Source: Pyropia yezoensis
Lineage: Eukaryota; Rhodophyta; Bangiophyceae; Bangiales; Bangiaceae
Assembly: GCA_009829735.1 (NCBI GenBank)
Contig: CM020619.1
Coordinates: 10,778,375 to 10,842,374 of the forward strand
Direction of reading: 5' to 3'
Length of the DNA: 64,000 nt
In this document: positions 31,021 through 41,838 of the stretch, in pieces
How the letters are laid out: the number at the start of each line of letters is the position of its first letter
How positions within the stretch are numbered: the first letter of the stretch is position 1
Notes under the pieces: model-generated
The model's input: only the letters and a program-made list of their open reading frames with translations
Told to the model about the DNA's origin: nothing
Databases searched by the model: none
Made by a program: the position numbers and the translations under genes

Positions 31021-34000
31021 CAGAAGGAGGACCACATGTCCTACTAGTGCCCAACCATTCCCAAGGACCTGCAGGAGAAGCTCAAGCGTCAAGGACTGGT
31101 GTTTGCGAAGGCAGTCCGCTGGGCTGACCGGCGAGCACCCTCCAAGATGGACAAGGCACAGGTACACGCAATCCGGGTGGCAACCTTGCAGAGCATCACG
31201 GAGGCTCTGGCAAGGGAAGCTCCTACGGACTTTGACCTGGAGACCGAGACCTCTAAGGAATCCTCGGACCCGGGAAATGAGTAGGGCAGGCGCTCTCCCC
31301 AAGTGTCTTCCCGAATCTCCGACGGCAGGGTACTTCTACCCGTTCTCCCCTTGCGTGCCGGGAGAAAGGACGGCAGTTACCTGCTCAACTGGTAGCCGCC
31401 TGGACACCCTGTTTGTTCAAGGGGACCTTGCTTGTCCTGCGTAAGGAAAACCTCAAGATTAATGCTCGTATGCGTGTGGGGGATAGCCTCCCCCAAGCTG
31501 TTACTCCGGTGGTTGACACGGGAGCCGGACCAAGCGTCATCACTGAGAACCTGCTACCTCCGGGCTGGCGTCGACATGCCTGGAGAGCGCCTACCAGGAC
31601 CCATATTATAGACGCTTCGGGTCAGACCCTACGACCGCTTGGCCGTCTTCCTGTCGCCATCTATGTCAACAATGAACCAACGCTTTTTCCCTTTCTAGTA
31701 GTCAAGACTCTATCGGTCCCCCTCATCCTAGGCTGGGACTTCCAGAAGCAGCAGGTCAAGATTATCCTGCCCGGAGTAGGAAAGGTGCAGTTCAACCATG
31801 GGTTTGTGTCACCGGTGTTGGAGCATCTGGACGCCCAGGTTCGTGTAGTCATGAATAAGAAGGAACGCATCCCACCCTCTATCTTGACTCTCTTCAAACC
31901 GGTGCTCCTACCTCCTCGTTCGGAGACCAAGGTTCAAGTAATCACCCGGACTACGGGTCAATGCCTGATCTACGGACGGAAGGAATTTCTGGCGAAACAC
32001 CGGTTATACTTGGCCCACGGACATCACAAGAAGGTGGAAAGGCACACCCCATTCTCGGTGCTAATCGTCAACGTGAGCCGGAAGCCAATAACTCTCGCCC
32101 AGGGCACTCGAGTTGGAACAGCAGAGCCTTACCGGGGGTCTGCCCGTGCCATGAGCAAGGAGGACCTCTTGAACCTGCAACAAGAACTGGCATCCAACCT
32201 AACGGCCTTAGACACACCTCCGGAACAAGAGCAGGCTGGCAGAGTCACCCCGAAGCCCGATCAAGCACCACCCGGGATGCCGAAAGTCCACCAAGAAAGA
32301 GTCCCTCCCGACTTGAAGGAGGCACTGGAGAAGCTTCTCCAGGAATATCGGCACCTGTGGTCTCGAGAGCTGGGCAAGATGGACGCCACTCTACACCGGA
32401 TTCAACTCAAGCCAGATGCCAAGCCAGTGCACCTGCAACCATACCGGGCTGGACCTCATCGCCGGGATGAGATTGAGAAGCAGGTTAACAAGATGCTCAA
32501 GATGGATGTTATCGAGCCGTCTGATGGCGAGTGGGCCTTCCCGGTGGTATTCGTCCCGAAACCTGGCGGTCACTTCCGTTTCTGCGTTGACTACAGGCGC
32601 CTGAACGAGATGACAGTGAAGGATGTATACCCGATACCCCGGATGGACGATTGCATCGACTTCCTAGGTGATGCCACCCTCTTCTCAACGCTGGATTGTA
32701 ATGCCGGCTACTGGCAGATCCCTCTGGCTGACGAGGACAAGGACAAGACCACCTTCACGTGCCATCTGGGGCTATTCCGGTGCAAGCGTCTTCCTTTTGG
32801 TCTCACCAATGCTCCGGCGACCTTCCAGAGGGCCATCGACATCATCCTGTCGGGGCTAAGGTGGAGAACATGTTTGGTCTACCTGGACGATATTATCGTT
32901 TTCTCCAAGACCCCGGCGGAACACCTGGAGCACCTTCGGGAGGTCCTGGCTCTCCTGTCCAAGGCTGGAGCTACCCTGAAGGCCGAGAAGTGCCACCTGT
33001 TTGAGACTGAAGTGGAGTACCTGGGACACGTGCTGACTCCGGGGGAGCTCCGGGTCAACAAAAAGAATATCAAGGCCCTCCGGCATGCACGGCAACCTAA
33101 GACCCAAATGGAACTCAAGAGCTTTCTGGGCATGTGCAACGTCTACCGCCGGTTCGTGCGGGACTATGCCCTGATTGCGCGACCGTTGACCAAGCTCACC
33201 AGCAAGAAGCTCCCCGCACAACTCCCGGTGTTCGACGAGAAGCAGACCGCTGCCTTCGAAGAGCTCAAGAAGCGCCTGACCACGACTCCAGTACTGGCGT
33301 TACCCAAGCGGGAGGGCCAGTTTTTCCTGGAGACTGATGCCTGTGGCGTCCAGGTGGGGTGCTCTCTACTCCAGCAGCAACCTGATGGGCACTTCCTCCC
33401 GATAGGCTACTACAGTCGCGTCCTAACTCCAGCCGAGAAGAACCATTCCACGACGGAGCGCGAATGCTTGGCGGTCGTCTGGGCTTGCATCCTGTTACGC
33501 CCATATCTTGAAGGACAAGAGTTCCTCATCCGGACGGATCACGCCAGCCTAAGGTGGCTGCTATGCATGGACAGCAGCCAAGGAAGAGTCGCCCGGTGGC
33601 GCCTACGCCTTTCGGAATTCAAGTACAAGGTGTGCACCAGAGCAGGGAGGGAGCACCACGGCGCCGACACTATGTCCCGGTTGGAGACTCCTTCAGCCGA
33701 CACCGGCCCTATCCCGGAGGAAATACCTTGTTTCATCCTCCCGAATGTCCGACGTGGCTGGCATGTTCCCCTACATGAGACACCTGATGCTAATCAACCG
33801 GTAACCGTTCACCGGATGCGGGAGGCACAGCTGACGGATCCTCAGTGCTTGGAGCTCCGCCACCAAATGGACCTGAACCGGAATAGGCGCTTTTCCGAGT
33901 CTACAGATGGACTCCTAATACGGGTGTCACCCTTCGATGGGGAAACTCAAGTCTACGTACCCCGGAGTCCACGAGCTGACATCCTCCGCCTGGAGCACTC

Positions 34001-35523
34001 GTCTCCCCAGGCCGGACATCCTGGCATCAACCGGATGTATGCCTCGATGCGACGATAGTACTACTGGGAAGCCATGGCAAGTGACGTCCATAAACACCTA
34101 GAGGCTTGCGTCTCCTGTGCAAGGAACCGGTTGTCCCAGAGGAAGAAGACTTCTATTTCTAAGCTACGCCTGTTCCCTGCAGCGGAGCCCTTTGCAAGCT
34201 TAAGCATGGACATCCTGGGGCCCCTACCTGAAGCATCCAGTGGCAACATATACCTGCTCATCATTTGCGACCGGTTCTCCAAGCTCACTCGAGCGATCCC
34301 GCTGAGGACCGTCACGGCCCTGGATGTCACGTCAGCCTTCTGCGAGTACTGGATAGCTGCCTACGGCCCTCCAGACTCCGTATTAACCGACAATGGCCCC
34401 CAGTTTGCATCCCTGTTCTTCCAAAGAGTCTGTGACTTGATGGGTATCAAGAACTTGTTCACCACGACGTATCACCCACAGACGAACGGCCAGGTGGAAC
34501 GATTCAACCGGACCCTGGTGGACATGCTACGGCACTACGTTGAGGAGCATCAAGATGACTGGGACGAGCCCCTGGCTGTCCTCACGCAAGCCTACAACTC
34601 TCGAGTTCACCGGACAACGGGGGTTGCTCCACTCGACTTTGTCACCCCAAGGCGGCTGACCAACCTCTCCCTGGAAAGAGTACCAGACGGTCTCCAGCCT
34701 GCACTGAAGTCAGGTCCCAAGGCAAAAGATGCGTTCCTGGAACAACTGAAGCCCCTGCTCCCAAGAGTCAAGGAGTCAATCTCAAAGACCCAGGAGCGAT
34801 ACAAGCGGGACTACGACAAGGGTGTCCGGGAAAAGGACAAGGAACTGGGTGGTGGAGACTGGGTTTTTGTGGACAATCATAGCAAGACCCGGGGGAAGCT
34901 GGACTCCAAGACGGATGGGCCCTATGAGATACTGAATACGGACGGCTGGACCTTCCTTCTGGACGTGAATGGCTCCCCGTACCGGGTGAGCAGCGACCAT
35001 GTCACCCGAGCTCCACCGCCAAGCAAACGGGATCTGACCCGGCGCAAGCGGGCCGCAGTACCCTGATTATCCCAAGAAGAAGGACGAGAATATGTCTAAG
35101 TCAAGTTTGTTGACCACGCCTGCAGGGACGGGCGCTTGTACCTGCGAGTACGCTGGTTCGGGTTCAACCCGGCGGATGATACCTGGGAACCCTCCAACCG
35201 GTTACCCATTGCGGACGTCTGCGCCTACACGCGACGGAACGGGATTGAGGGCACTCCGGTGGCCAGAGCCGGCAAGATCCAGGAATCGGACTCGGAGGAT
35301 GACGAGAAGGAAGGGGCTGATCAAGACCCGCGGGACGAGCCGAGCTCACCCGCAACAGACGCGGAACGAAAAGATTGAGAAAAAGGGAACGGGTGTATCA
35401 AGGAAAACAAGCAATGCAAGCATGGAACTGTCAAGAAAAACAAGCACCCGCTCGAGCAACCCTTCTCTCCGCCTCTTCCCTCCTCACTCCTCCCTAGACT
35501 CTCATCCTCCTTGCCTCCGGGTA

Positions 35524-37641
35524 CTACTCCCGGCGCGGACGCTGCGCCGCGGGGGCGTCCTCCAGCGCCGCTTCCGCGGCACGACGGGACCCAGAGGAAG
35601 GCGGGATGACGTAGTGCGGTGGGCGAGGCGCTTCCACGTACGACGCCACCGGAGCAGTACCGGTAGTTGCCGGGCGCTCCCGCTCATTCAGATATACCTG
35701 TCGGCGCTCCTGGAAGCTAGTGAAGGTCCCCGACCACTGCTGGGCCAAGCCATGCCGCGTCAAGGTCGCCAGAAGCTCACCAACCACTGGGCTGTCCGAC
35801 ATCTGGCCGCTGTCCGCGCCAGCAAGCACCCGGTCGACCACATCGTTCAAGACGCTGGCGTACGTGCCCAGCACCAAGGAAGACCCGACGCCTTCGACCT
35901 GCACCGGAAGACGACCCAGCTGGTCCTCAATCATGCCAACGTCGTACTGGTCGCACGTCGGGCCACCCTGGGTCAGGTACCAGTCAGGCACCCGAAAGCG
36001 GGAAAGGCGCAAAGTCGACCCCGGGATCTCAAATCGACCCGAGGTTGCCACCACCGGACGGTTAGCAATGGCACCGGAAACCGGGGTCCCCAACTCAAGG
36101 GTGGGCACAGGGCCGCCGCCAGTTGAAGAAGGCGCCCGAAAAGGAACGGCCGGAGTAGTCGGCGACCGGACGGCCACGCCAAAACTCGCTGCAGACAAGC
36201 GCGGTGCCGGAGGAGCCTGAAGTACCGGCACAGCCAGAGCGGGGCGCAAACGCGCCGGCGACGGTTCGGGCAAGGCCACCGGGGTAACAGGCGCGACTGG
36301 AGGAAGCGGAGCCGCCGCAGACGTCCGACCAACCGCCGCGGCCCATCCCGACTCTTGTACCGGCGGCCCAGTCGGCAGAAGATCGAGAGCGGCCGGAGCA
36401 GGAAGACTGCCTAGCTGCGGCCACGCCGGCAGCGGCGTCGCCAGCTGCACCTTGGCCGGAGAAGACTGGTAGACCACCTGCACCCAACCCGAGCCATCCC
36501 AACGCGGGCTGTTCTGGTCGGCAATCACGTTCAAGAAACTCCGGTTATGCACCGGGAGCTGACGCCGGAAGTCAATCATCTCCTGGAAGAGCTCCTTGTA
36601 CTCCTCGTCCTGGCTGCACAAGAAGTCGACGGTCAACTTGTCGACGATCCAGACCATCAGGAGGTCGGGGAGAAGCCAGAGCCGGTTGGACACCAAGACC
36701 TCGTGGAGCCAGTGGTTGGCCGCCAAGACCGTCATCTCGGAGGCGTACATCATATACGGGATGGAGTGGAAGAAGCCCTTGATCGACGCCTGGGTCAAGG
36801 CGTCCAGAAAGTACCAGGTAAAGGGGATGCTGGACGGAGCAAACCCTACCGGGATCTCGACTTCCTGCTGCTGCAGGATGACCTTGGGGTAGTACGCCGC
36901 CCGGTTGGCCTTGTCCAGCTTCCAGAACTCATGATGATTGCAGCTCACGATGTAGTCACGCTGGCGCCCGCGCCGCTCGCCTTGCTCCCGCGCCGGCGAC
37001 AACATGGAGTACTTCGGGGTCAAGAAAGGCGGCTCCAGGGCGACCATACTCGGACGGGGATCACAATTCAGTCTCCCCGACCCCTTGAGCGCCTCGTCCC
37101 AGACCTTGAGCGCTCGTTGGACGTACCCTTCCTCCTCCGGCCACCGGAGAACGGACGCAGACACGCGACGCTCGGTCAAGGGAGAATCCGGCACCAGCGC
37201 AAAGGGGAGGTCCTCGAGGCGGGCAACCCAAGACGAACCGGAAAAGCTCTGGGAGCGGTCTTGAGCCAGGCGCATCTGGTCCGCCGCATGGAGGCGCGTC
37301 TTATCCATCTCAGTCAAGACTCCGCGCTGGAGTTCCTTGCGCCAGATGACCAGGCAATCCTGCGGGCATTGGGCCGCGCTGGCGTTGCCGACCACCGTAG
37401 AGTAGCGCCGGCCCGCCAGAGGATCCTGCCCAAGAAGCACCCCCGGGAGACCCGCCGGGGGGGTCTCGACCGGGCGCGACGCAGAAGCCGGGGGAACTCG
37501 ATCCGCCTCCGCCGTGGCGACCGACGCCGGCACCGACACCCGAGGAACCGGAGGCAAGGGAAGGGCACGGCCGCCCGAGCTCTCCTCTGCAACACTCGCC
37601 GCCGGAGCCGCGGGCCCAACTCGGATCTCGGAACTGGACAT
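35524..37641 (-). CDS. antisense-frame protein of the family A chromovirus, 705 aa
   Basis: Open from ATG 37641 to the stop at 35524 on the strand opposite to pol, converging on the chromodomain end with about 145 bp between them. Residues 1-75 are Ala/Pro/Val-rich after MSSSEIRVGPAAP. Residues about 80-400 look globular (YSTVVGNASAAQCPQDCLVI, SSWVARLEDLPFALVP, DYIVSCNHHEFWKLDKANRA, FTWYFLDALTQASIKGFF, WLLPDLLMVWIVDKLTVDFL). A Pro/Ala linker precedes a second conserved block (VPDWYLTQGGPTCDQYDVGM, GTYASVLNDVVDRVLAGADS, GTFTSFQERRQVY). The tail is basic (RRAAEAA, AQRPRRE). No known domain recognised; not gag, envelope, protease or a nuclease that I can see. Antisense frames between pol and the 3' LTR are known from some plant Ty3/gypsy lineages, function unknown. 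Intactness beside a decayed pol suggests selection or recent origin. Confidence 0.75.
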   Translation of the reverse strand: MSSSEIRVGPAAPAASVAEESSGGRALPLPPVPRVSVPASVATAEADRVPPASASRPVETPPAGLPGVLLGQDPLAGRRYSTVVGNASAAQCPQDCLVIWRKELQRGVLTEMDKTRLHAADQMRLAQDRSQSFSGSSWVARLEDLPFALVPDSPLTERRVSASVLRWPEEEGYVQRALKVWDEALKGSGRLNCDPRPSMVALEPPFLTPKYSMLSPAREQGERRGRQRDYIVSCNHHEFWKLDKANRAAYYPKVILQQQEVEIPVGFAPSSIPFTWYFLDALTQASIKGFFHSIPYMMYASEMTVLAANHWLHEVLVSNRLWLLPDLLMVWIVDKLTVDFLCSQDEEYKELFQEMIDFRRQLPVHNRSFLNVIADQNSPRWDGSGWVQVVYQSSPAKVQLATPLPAWPQLGSLPAPAALDLLPTGPPVQESGWAAAVGRTSAAAPLPPVAPVTPVALPEPSPARLRPALAVPVLQAPPAPRLSAASFGVAVRSPTTPAVPFRAPSSTGGGPVPTLELGTPVSGAIANRPVVATSGRFEIPGSTLRLSRFRVPDWYLTQGGPTCDQYDVGMIEDQLGRLPVQVEGVGSSLVLGTYASVLNDVVDRVLAGADSGQMSDSPVVGELLATLTRHGLAQQWSGTFTSFQERRQVYLNERERPATTGTAPVASYVEAPRPPHYVIPPSSGSRRAAEAALEDAPAAQRPRRE

Positions 37642-37816
37642 GACGTCCAGAATCCGGGGGACGGGAAGGTCTAGGTAAAGGGGGGGGCAGGATTGGGGCA
37701 GGTGATCGTGCTCGGGGTGAAGACGCTCGACCTCGGCACCGGTATGGACGTGCTCGAGGCTGTGCACGGTGGCACCTGGTTCGGCCCGAGGACGTGCCGG
37801 ACTAGGGAGGGAGCTA

Positions 37817-38387
37817 TGTAGCATCCCTGGCCCCGACTTGGCGCCGACCCGGGACTGCGACCAGAGGGCACCAGGTGCCAGAACACGCCCGCCGTGTGGT
37901 GATGGTTGGCGGCCGTGGCCCGTGCCCGACACTGGGATGCGGTGGACTACGCTACCCACACGTGAGAGAGGGATTTCTGATGGGTTTTGGCATACTTGTG
38001 AGGGACTTGATTTGAGAGAATTTGAGTGCGAGATTAGTGAGTGGGAATGGAATTAGTAGTGATAGTGGCCCCCGACCTGACGAGGTTAGACTCGGGTCGG
38101 GGCCACTCGGGGTTATGGGGGGGCTACCTGGCCAACGTGCCGAGGCTCCCCCAGATGCACGTTAAGAGGGACAGCGAGGCGCCCTTGGCCCGCGCCCTCA
38201 GGAAAAAGACAACTGCGCGTTTGCTTTCCTCTTCCCCGTGTGCACTACCGTGCGTATCTGCTTGCTCTGCCAGCAGGCACGTGAGGCAACAGGCATACCA
38301 CTCTCGTAGTTCCGCTTTCTGTGTTACCTGTCCCTTTCCTCCGAGGGATATTGACACGTGTCTGAGAGGATCGAGTTTTTTACCACA
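37817..38387 (+). repeat. family A LTR, 3' LTR
   Basis: 571 bp from TGTAGCATCCC to TACCACA, preceded by AGGGAGGGAG. The same termini and length as the copy at 19034-19605. Confidence 0.8.
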
Positions 38388-39450
38388 GAGCGCCCGCCCC
38401 TCTGTCACGGCCCCATTGACCCGCACAACTCCCCGTTCCGGGATGGTTTGCGGCGGTCGGTCCCGGCATACCTCCCTGGAGCGCGCCCCCCCCCCCCTCT
38501 CACGGCCTCATCCACCCACACAACCCCCTGCCATGACGTCGGTCGGCGGGGGGGCGAGCGTCGCGCCATACCGCCTTGGCAGGGCGATCCCCCCCTCAGT
38601 ACGGCATCGTCGGACTCTCCGATCAGCCTCAAAACCTTCAAGCATCTGTTCAAACTTTCACGTCGGACCTCGTTCTAGGGCAATAAACGGCAATATGCCT
38701 TCCCATATCCCGAAACGAGATGGTCGCGACCAACTCGGAAGCAAACTTGGGGCACTTGGGCCCCAAGTTGGTTTCCGAGTCGGTCGTGACCGACTCGGGT
38801 ATTCTTGTGATGCACGTCCCTTTTTCGGGGGCGTGCAGGCGTGACACGCCCTAAACACGCCTTAAGCACGCCCTCAAAAGTTCATCCCGCCCTGCACGCC
38901 CCAAGAAATTAGCACAATTTTACCAGACGAGTGCAAGTTATGTAGAAGCTCTGCCACCATGGACGGTTGCTTCAGGTGGTTGCTTGGGTCGCGCCGGACT
39001 CTTTCTGTCAGAATCGGGCACACTGGCTGCAGTCACTCGTGGCGGCGCCCGTGGAGCACATATGCCTGCTCTGGCCCCCACTGCGCCATGAAAGCGAGCA
39101 AGCAGACAGCCACGTCACGCGCGACTGCCTCGTAGTCCTCACGACAAACACAGCATGTGCGCCAGCTGGGCGCAGGCAATTCCAGGCTGGATGCACGTAG
39201 CATTGCTCCCGCCCGGTATACAGAACTGGATGGCCTCTTTGGCTGGGCCCGTGACAACCATTCTATTAGGGCTTCATTGCGCGATGCGAAGTATCTGAAC
39301 GTATGCAAATCTATTGAAAGTACGATCCCGTCCTAGTGCACGCCCCAAAATCTCGGGCGTGCAGGCGTGACACGCCCTAAAACACGTCTAATCCCGCCCG
39401 GGGCGTGCAGCTTAGTGCACGCCCTGGGCGTGCAGCAAAAGCCTAAAATC
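38388..39450. repeat. possible non-autonomous transposon with subterminal repeats
   Basis: GGGCGTGCA or its complement TGCACGCCC occurs at least seven times in two clusters, about 38829-38905 and 39338-39440. A direct repeat beginning GGGCGTGCAGGCGTGACACG starts each main block (about 38829 and 39355). An imperfect hairpin with 32-bp arms (28 of 32 paired, 38722-38753 and 38760-38791) lies just outside. Between the clusters a minus-strand frame (39308-39033, about 91 codons) reads like protein but I do not recognise it. Clustered short subterminal repeats are typical of hAT-type and other DNA transposons. Confidence 0.4.
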
Positions 39451-41364
39451 GGGACTAACGTGGGCGTAAACGTGGCACGCAAGACTTGAATCAACCCCGT
39501 CAACTCCATTCGGCCCTCAACCTGAAACGGAGGCCCGAATCTGACCGAATCGGGACGCCACCGGACTCCGGCGGCGGCCCAGAAGCGCCCGGTGGGCTCT
39601 CATTGGCCGAGAGACGTTTCGGAGCCACGTGCGGGCTCAATTGAAACCTGCGAAAGTATATGCGACTTGGTATCGAGTTGGTTGTGACGTTGTTGGAAAC
39701 ACTCTTAGCGTTGGCAACGGGGCGGACCACTGAAATCCTCCCTTGTCCTTAGATGAATACTACGTATAGTTCATTTATCACTGACAATGGCTGTCGACTG
39801 AGCCTGTTTCCTCTTCTCGCGCAGTCCATCCAGTATCCGTGGAAGTTCGCGGGGAAGCGCCAGTGATCCTACCCAACTGCGCGGCTCGGAAGCAGATAAA
39901 TACGCCGCGCGCGCACCTCGAATGGCACGTCTAACTGTATACAGTACATGTACATGGCAACAACTGCCATGTATGGCGTATGCACACGCTCATGGAGGGA
40001 GGACCTCGCCGACGCACCGTGCACGGCGAGGTCATGGCCGTGGGCCGCCCACTCCCCGGGCCCCCACCCTTTCCCCCCCCCGCCCGCCTCATCCGTTACA
40101 CAGTCCGTAGACTGGCGCCCAGCGCAACCGGCTGCCTTCCTCCCCACCAACCCTCTCCCCCCCCCCGCTCACCCAGCACTTCCCCCCCTGCGCATCCCCA
40201 GACAATTCCATGAGCTACCGCTGCCGTCTGCCTCCCGCGGGGCGGCCCACCCCCTGCGTGAGTTCCCCCTGTGCGGGCTCGCCCGTCCAGCCGCCCAGCC
40301 CCCTGCCCCCCTCCGCATCCCGTCTCCCACTGTGATCCGCAAGGCTCCCCGCCCGGCTCACCCGGCTCTTCCTGCCCCTGCGCACCCGGCCCCCATTCAA
40401 TGAGCCAGCACCTGAGCCGTCTGCCATCCATGGCCCGCCCTCCTTCCTTCCGCATGGGGCTCCCCTCCGCCCATGCCGCAGTCCCCCCTCTCCGTCAGCC
40501 CAATCTCCGCCCCCGCCTCCCTCCTCTGCATCGCGGGTGCCTTCCCCCACCCCCCCGCCAAGCCATCATTGCCCTCCCGCCCCCCTCCATCCCCTCACCC
40601 AATCCATTCAATGGGCCGTGACCCGTCCGTCCCATCCATGGGTAACCTGACCGGCGCGGCCGGCCTCCCCCCCCACCGCCACTGCTTCACCCTGCCCCGG
40701 TCGCTGTCCCCCCCCCCCCCCTGCCGTCCCTCCATCATCCACCGCCACCCACACGACGTGCGGCGGCGCAGAATGCTGCAAAGCGGCGGGTGGGCACCAC
40801 CCCCGCTCCTCTCCAAGGCTGGGCTGCCGACGCGCCTGTCGTCCCCCGTGGTGTGACCAGCCGGGGGAGGGTGCGCAGGGGGCACCATGGCCAGCGGCTT
40901 GCGCCGACGGGGGACGGCGAGCGGTGGGTCCCGTTGCGCTGTGCGCTGCTGCGGATGGTACCCGCCTCTGTCGGCGGGAAGGGGGGCGGCGGCGGCGTGG
41001 AACGGGCCGCCTCCAGCGTGCGCGCGGGCCGGCACGTCGGCGCCGCCCGCCCAGGCACTGGCCGCCGCCCCTCAGAGGGCGGTCCAGTACTGGGCGCTCC
41101 CCCCTTCCCGCCGGCCGGCCGGGCGCCGGGGTGGGGGACATAAGAGCGGCCGGTGACTGTGGGAAAGGCTTGCCCACCACCAGAGCACCCAACTCACCGC
41201 AAGCACCACTTCATCGCCTTCCCATCACCAGACCAAGACAAGCAACTTCCTCTGTCCCACCCCCCCCCCCCCCCCCCTTTCTACCCCCAACGCCGACCGC
41301 GCTCAAGCTCTTGTTCCTGCTGCACCGCCTGCTGCGCTCTCCCCCCTCGCGAGCGCTTTTCAAG
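39451..41364. other. intergenic, C-rich low complexity
   Basis: 39500-39900 is ordinary DNA without a gene. 39930-39985 has a TGTACA-type palindrome cluster. 40060-41130 is C- and G-rich with C-runs; its open frames (Pro-rich on plus, Arg/Gly-rich on minus) are not supported. Confidence 0.5.
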
Positions 41365-41838
41365 ATGAAGTTCACCACCGCCGCTGCCGCTGTGGCGGCC
41401 ACCACCGCGGTCTGTGCGTCGGTCGTGGCGGCCGCTCCGCCGCCGCATCCCCACATGGCGGTAGCCTACCACGCCCCGGTGGGGATGCGGGCGGCGCGCG
41501 GCAACGCAGGACGCCTGGCCGCCGTGTCGCGCCAGGAGGAGGGCGCCGACGGCAAGGGCGGCGACGATGGGAAGTGGGAGGGCGGCGACGATGGGAAGTG
41601 GGAGGGCGGCCCCGACGGAGAGTGGGAGGGCGGCCCTGACGGGGAAGGGGAGGGCGCCGGCCCCTTCGGCAAGGGCGACGGGCCCGCCCCCCGGGGCCGC
41701 CACGGGCGGTACGGGTATGGCGGTTACGGCGGGTATGGCGGCTGGGGGTACCCTGGCTGGGGGTATGGCGGCTATGGGGGCTACGGATGGGGCGGCTGGG
41801 GCGGCTGGGGCGGCTACTACGGCCGCGGGTGGTACTGA
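41365..41838 (+). CDS. secreted glycine-rich repeat protein, 157 aa
   Basis: ATG 41365 (CAAGATGAAG) starts MKFTTAAAAVAATTAVCASV, a clear signal peptide with likely cleavage after VVAAA. The mature part has a Pro/Ala stretch, then an acidic repeat made of four 24-bp DNA units giving DGKWEGG-like peptides (residues about 65-95), then a Gly/Tyr/Trp-rich tail of GGYGGYGG, YPGWGYGG and GWGGWGGWGG units ending GRGWY. Such Gly/Tyr/Trp-rich secreted proteins are usually extracellular matrix or cell-wall structural proteins. No Cys in the mature part. Single exon. The open frame upstream of the ATG is low-complexity and I leave it out. Confidence 0.75.
   Translation: MKFTTAAAAVAATTAVCASVVAAAPPPHPHMAVAYHAPVGMRAARGNAGRLAAVSRQEEGADGKGGDDGKWEGGDDGKWEGGPDGEWEGGPDGEGEGAGPFGKGDGPAPRGRHGRYGYGGYGGYGGWGYPGWGYGGYGGYGWGGWGGWGGYYGRGWY

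Larger units (their letters stand above)
31021..38387 (+). mobile_element. Ty3/gypsy chromovirus (family A), 5' truncated, with antisense frame
   Basis: Parts in order: a gag C-terminus with the end of a zinc knuckle (31021-31284); pol at about 31413-35090 with protease (DTGAG near 31515), reverse transcriptase (YLDD at 32880-32891), RNase H (ETDACGVQVGCSLLQQQ; TERECLAVVWA), integrase HHCC and DDE core (DILGPLPEA, TDNGPQFAS, NGQVERFNR); a chromodomain (YLRVRWFGFNPADDTWEP, about 35130-35260); a 705-codon frame on the opposite strand (35524-37641); the polypurine tract AGGGAGGGAG; and a 3' LTR (37817-38387). The 5' LTR and most of gag are missing. Pol is largely open with about one or two breaks, so this is younger than the other copies but not whole. 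Confidence 0.85.

Noticed and set aside
36547-37674. A 375-codon plus-strand frame
   Set aside because: It is the complement of the 705-codon antisense frame, which has the ATG, the conserved second copy and the protein-like composition.
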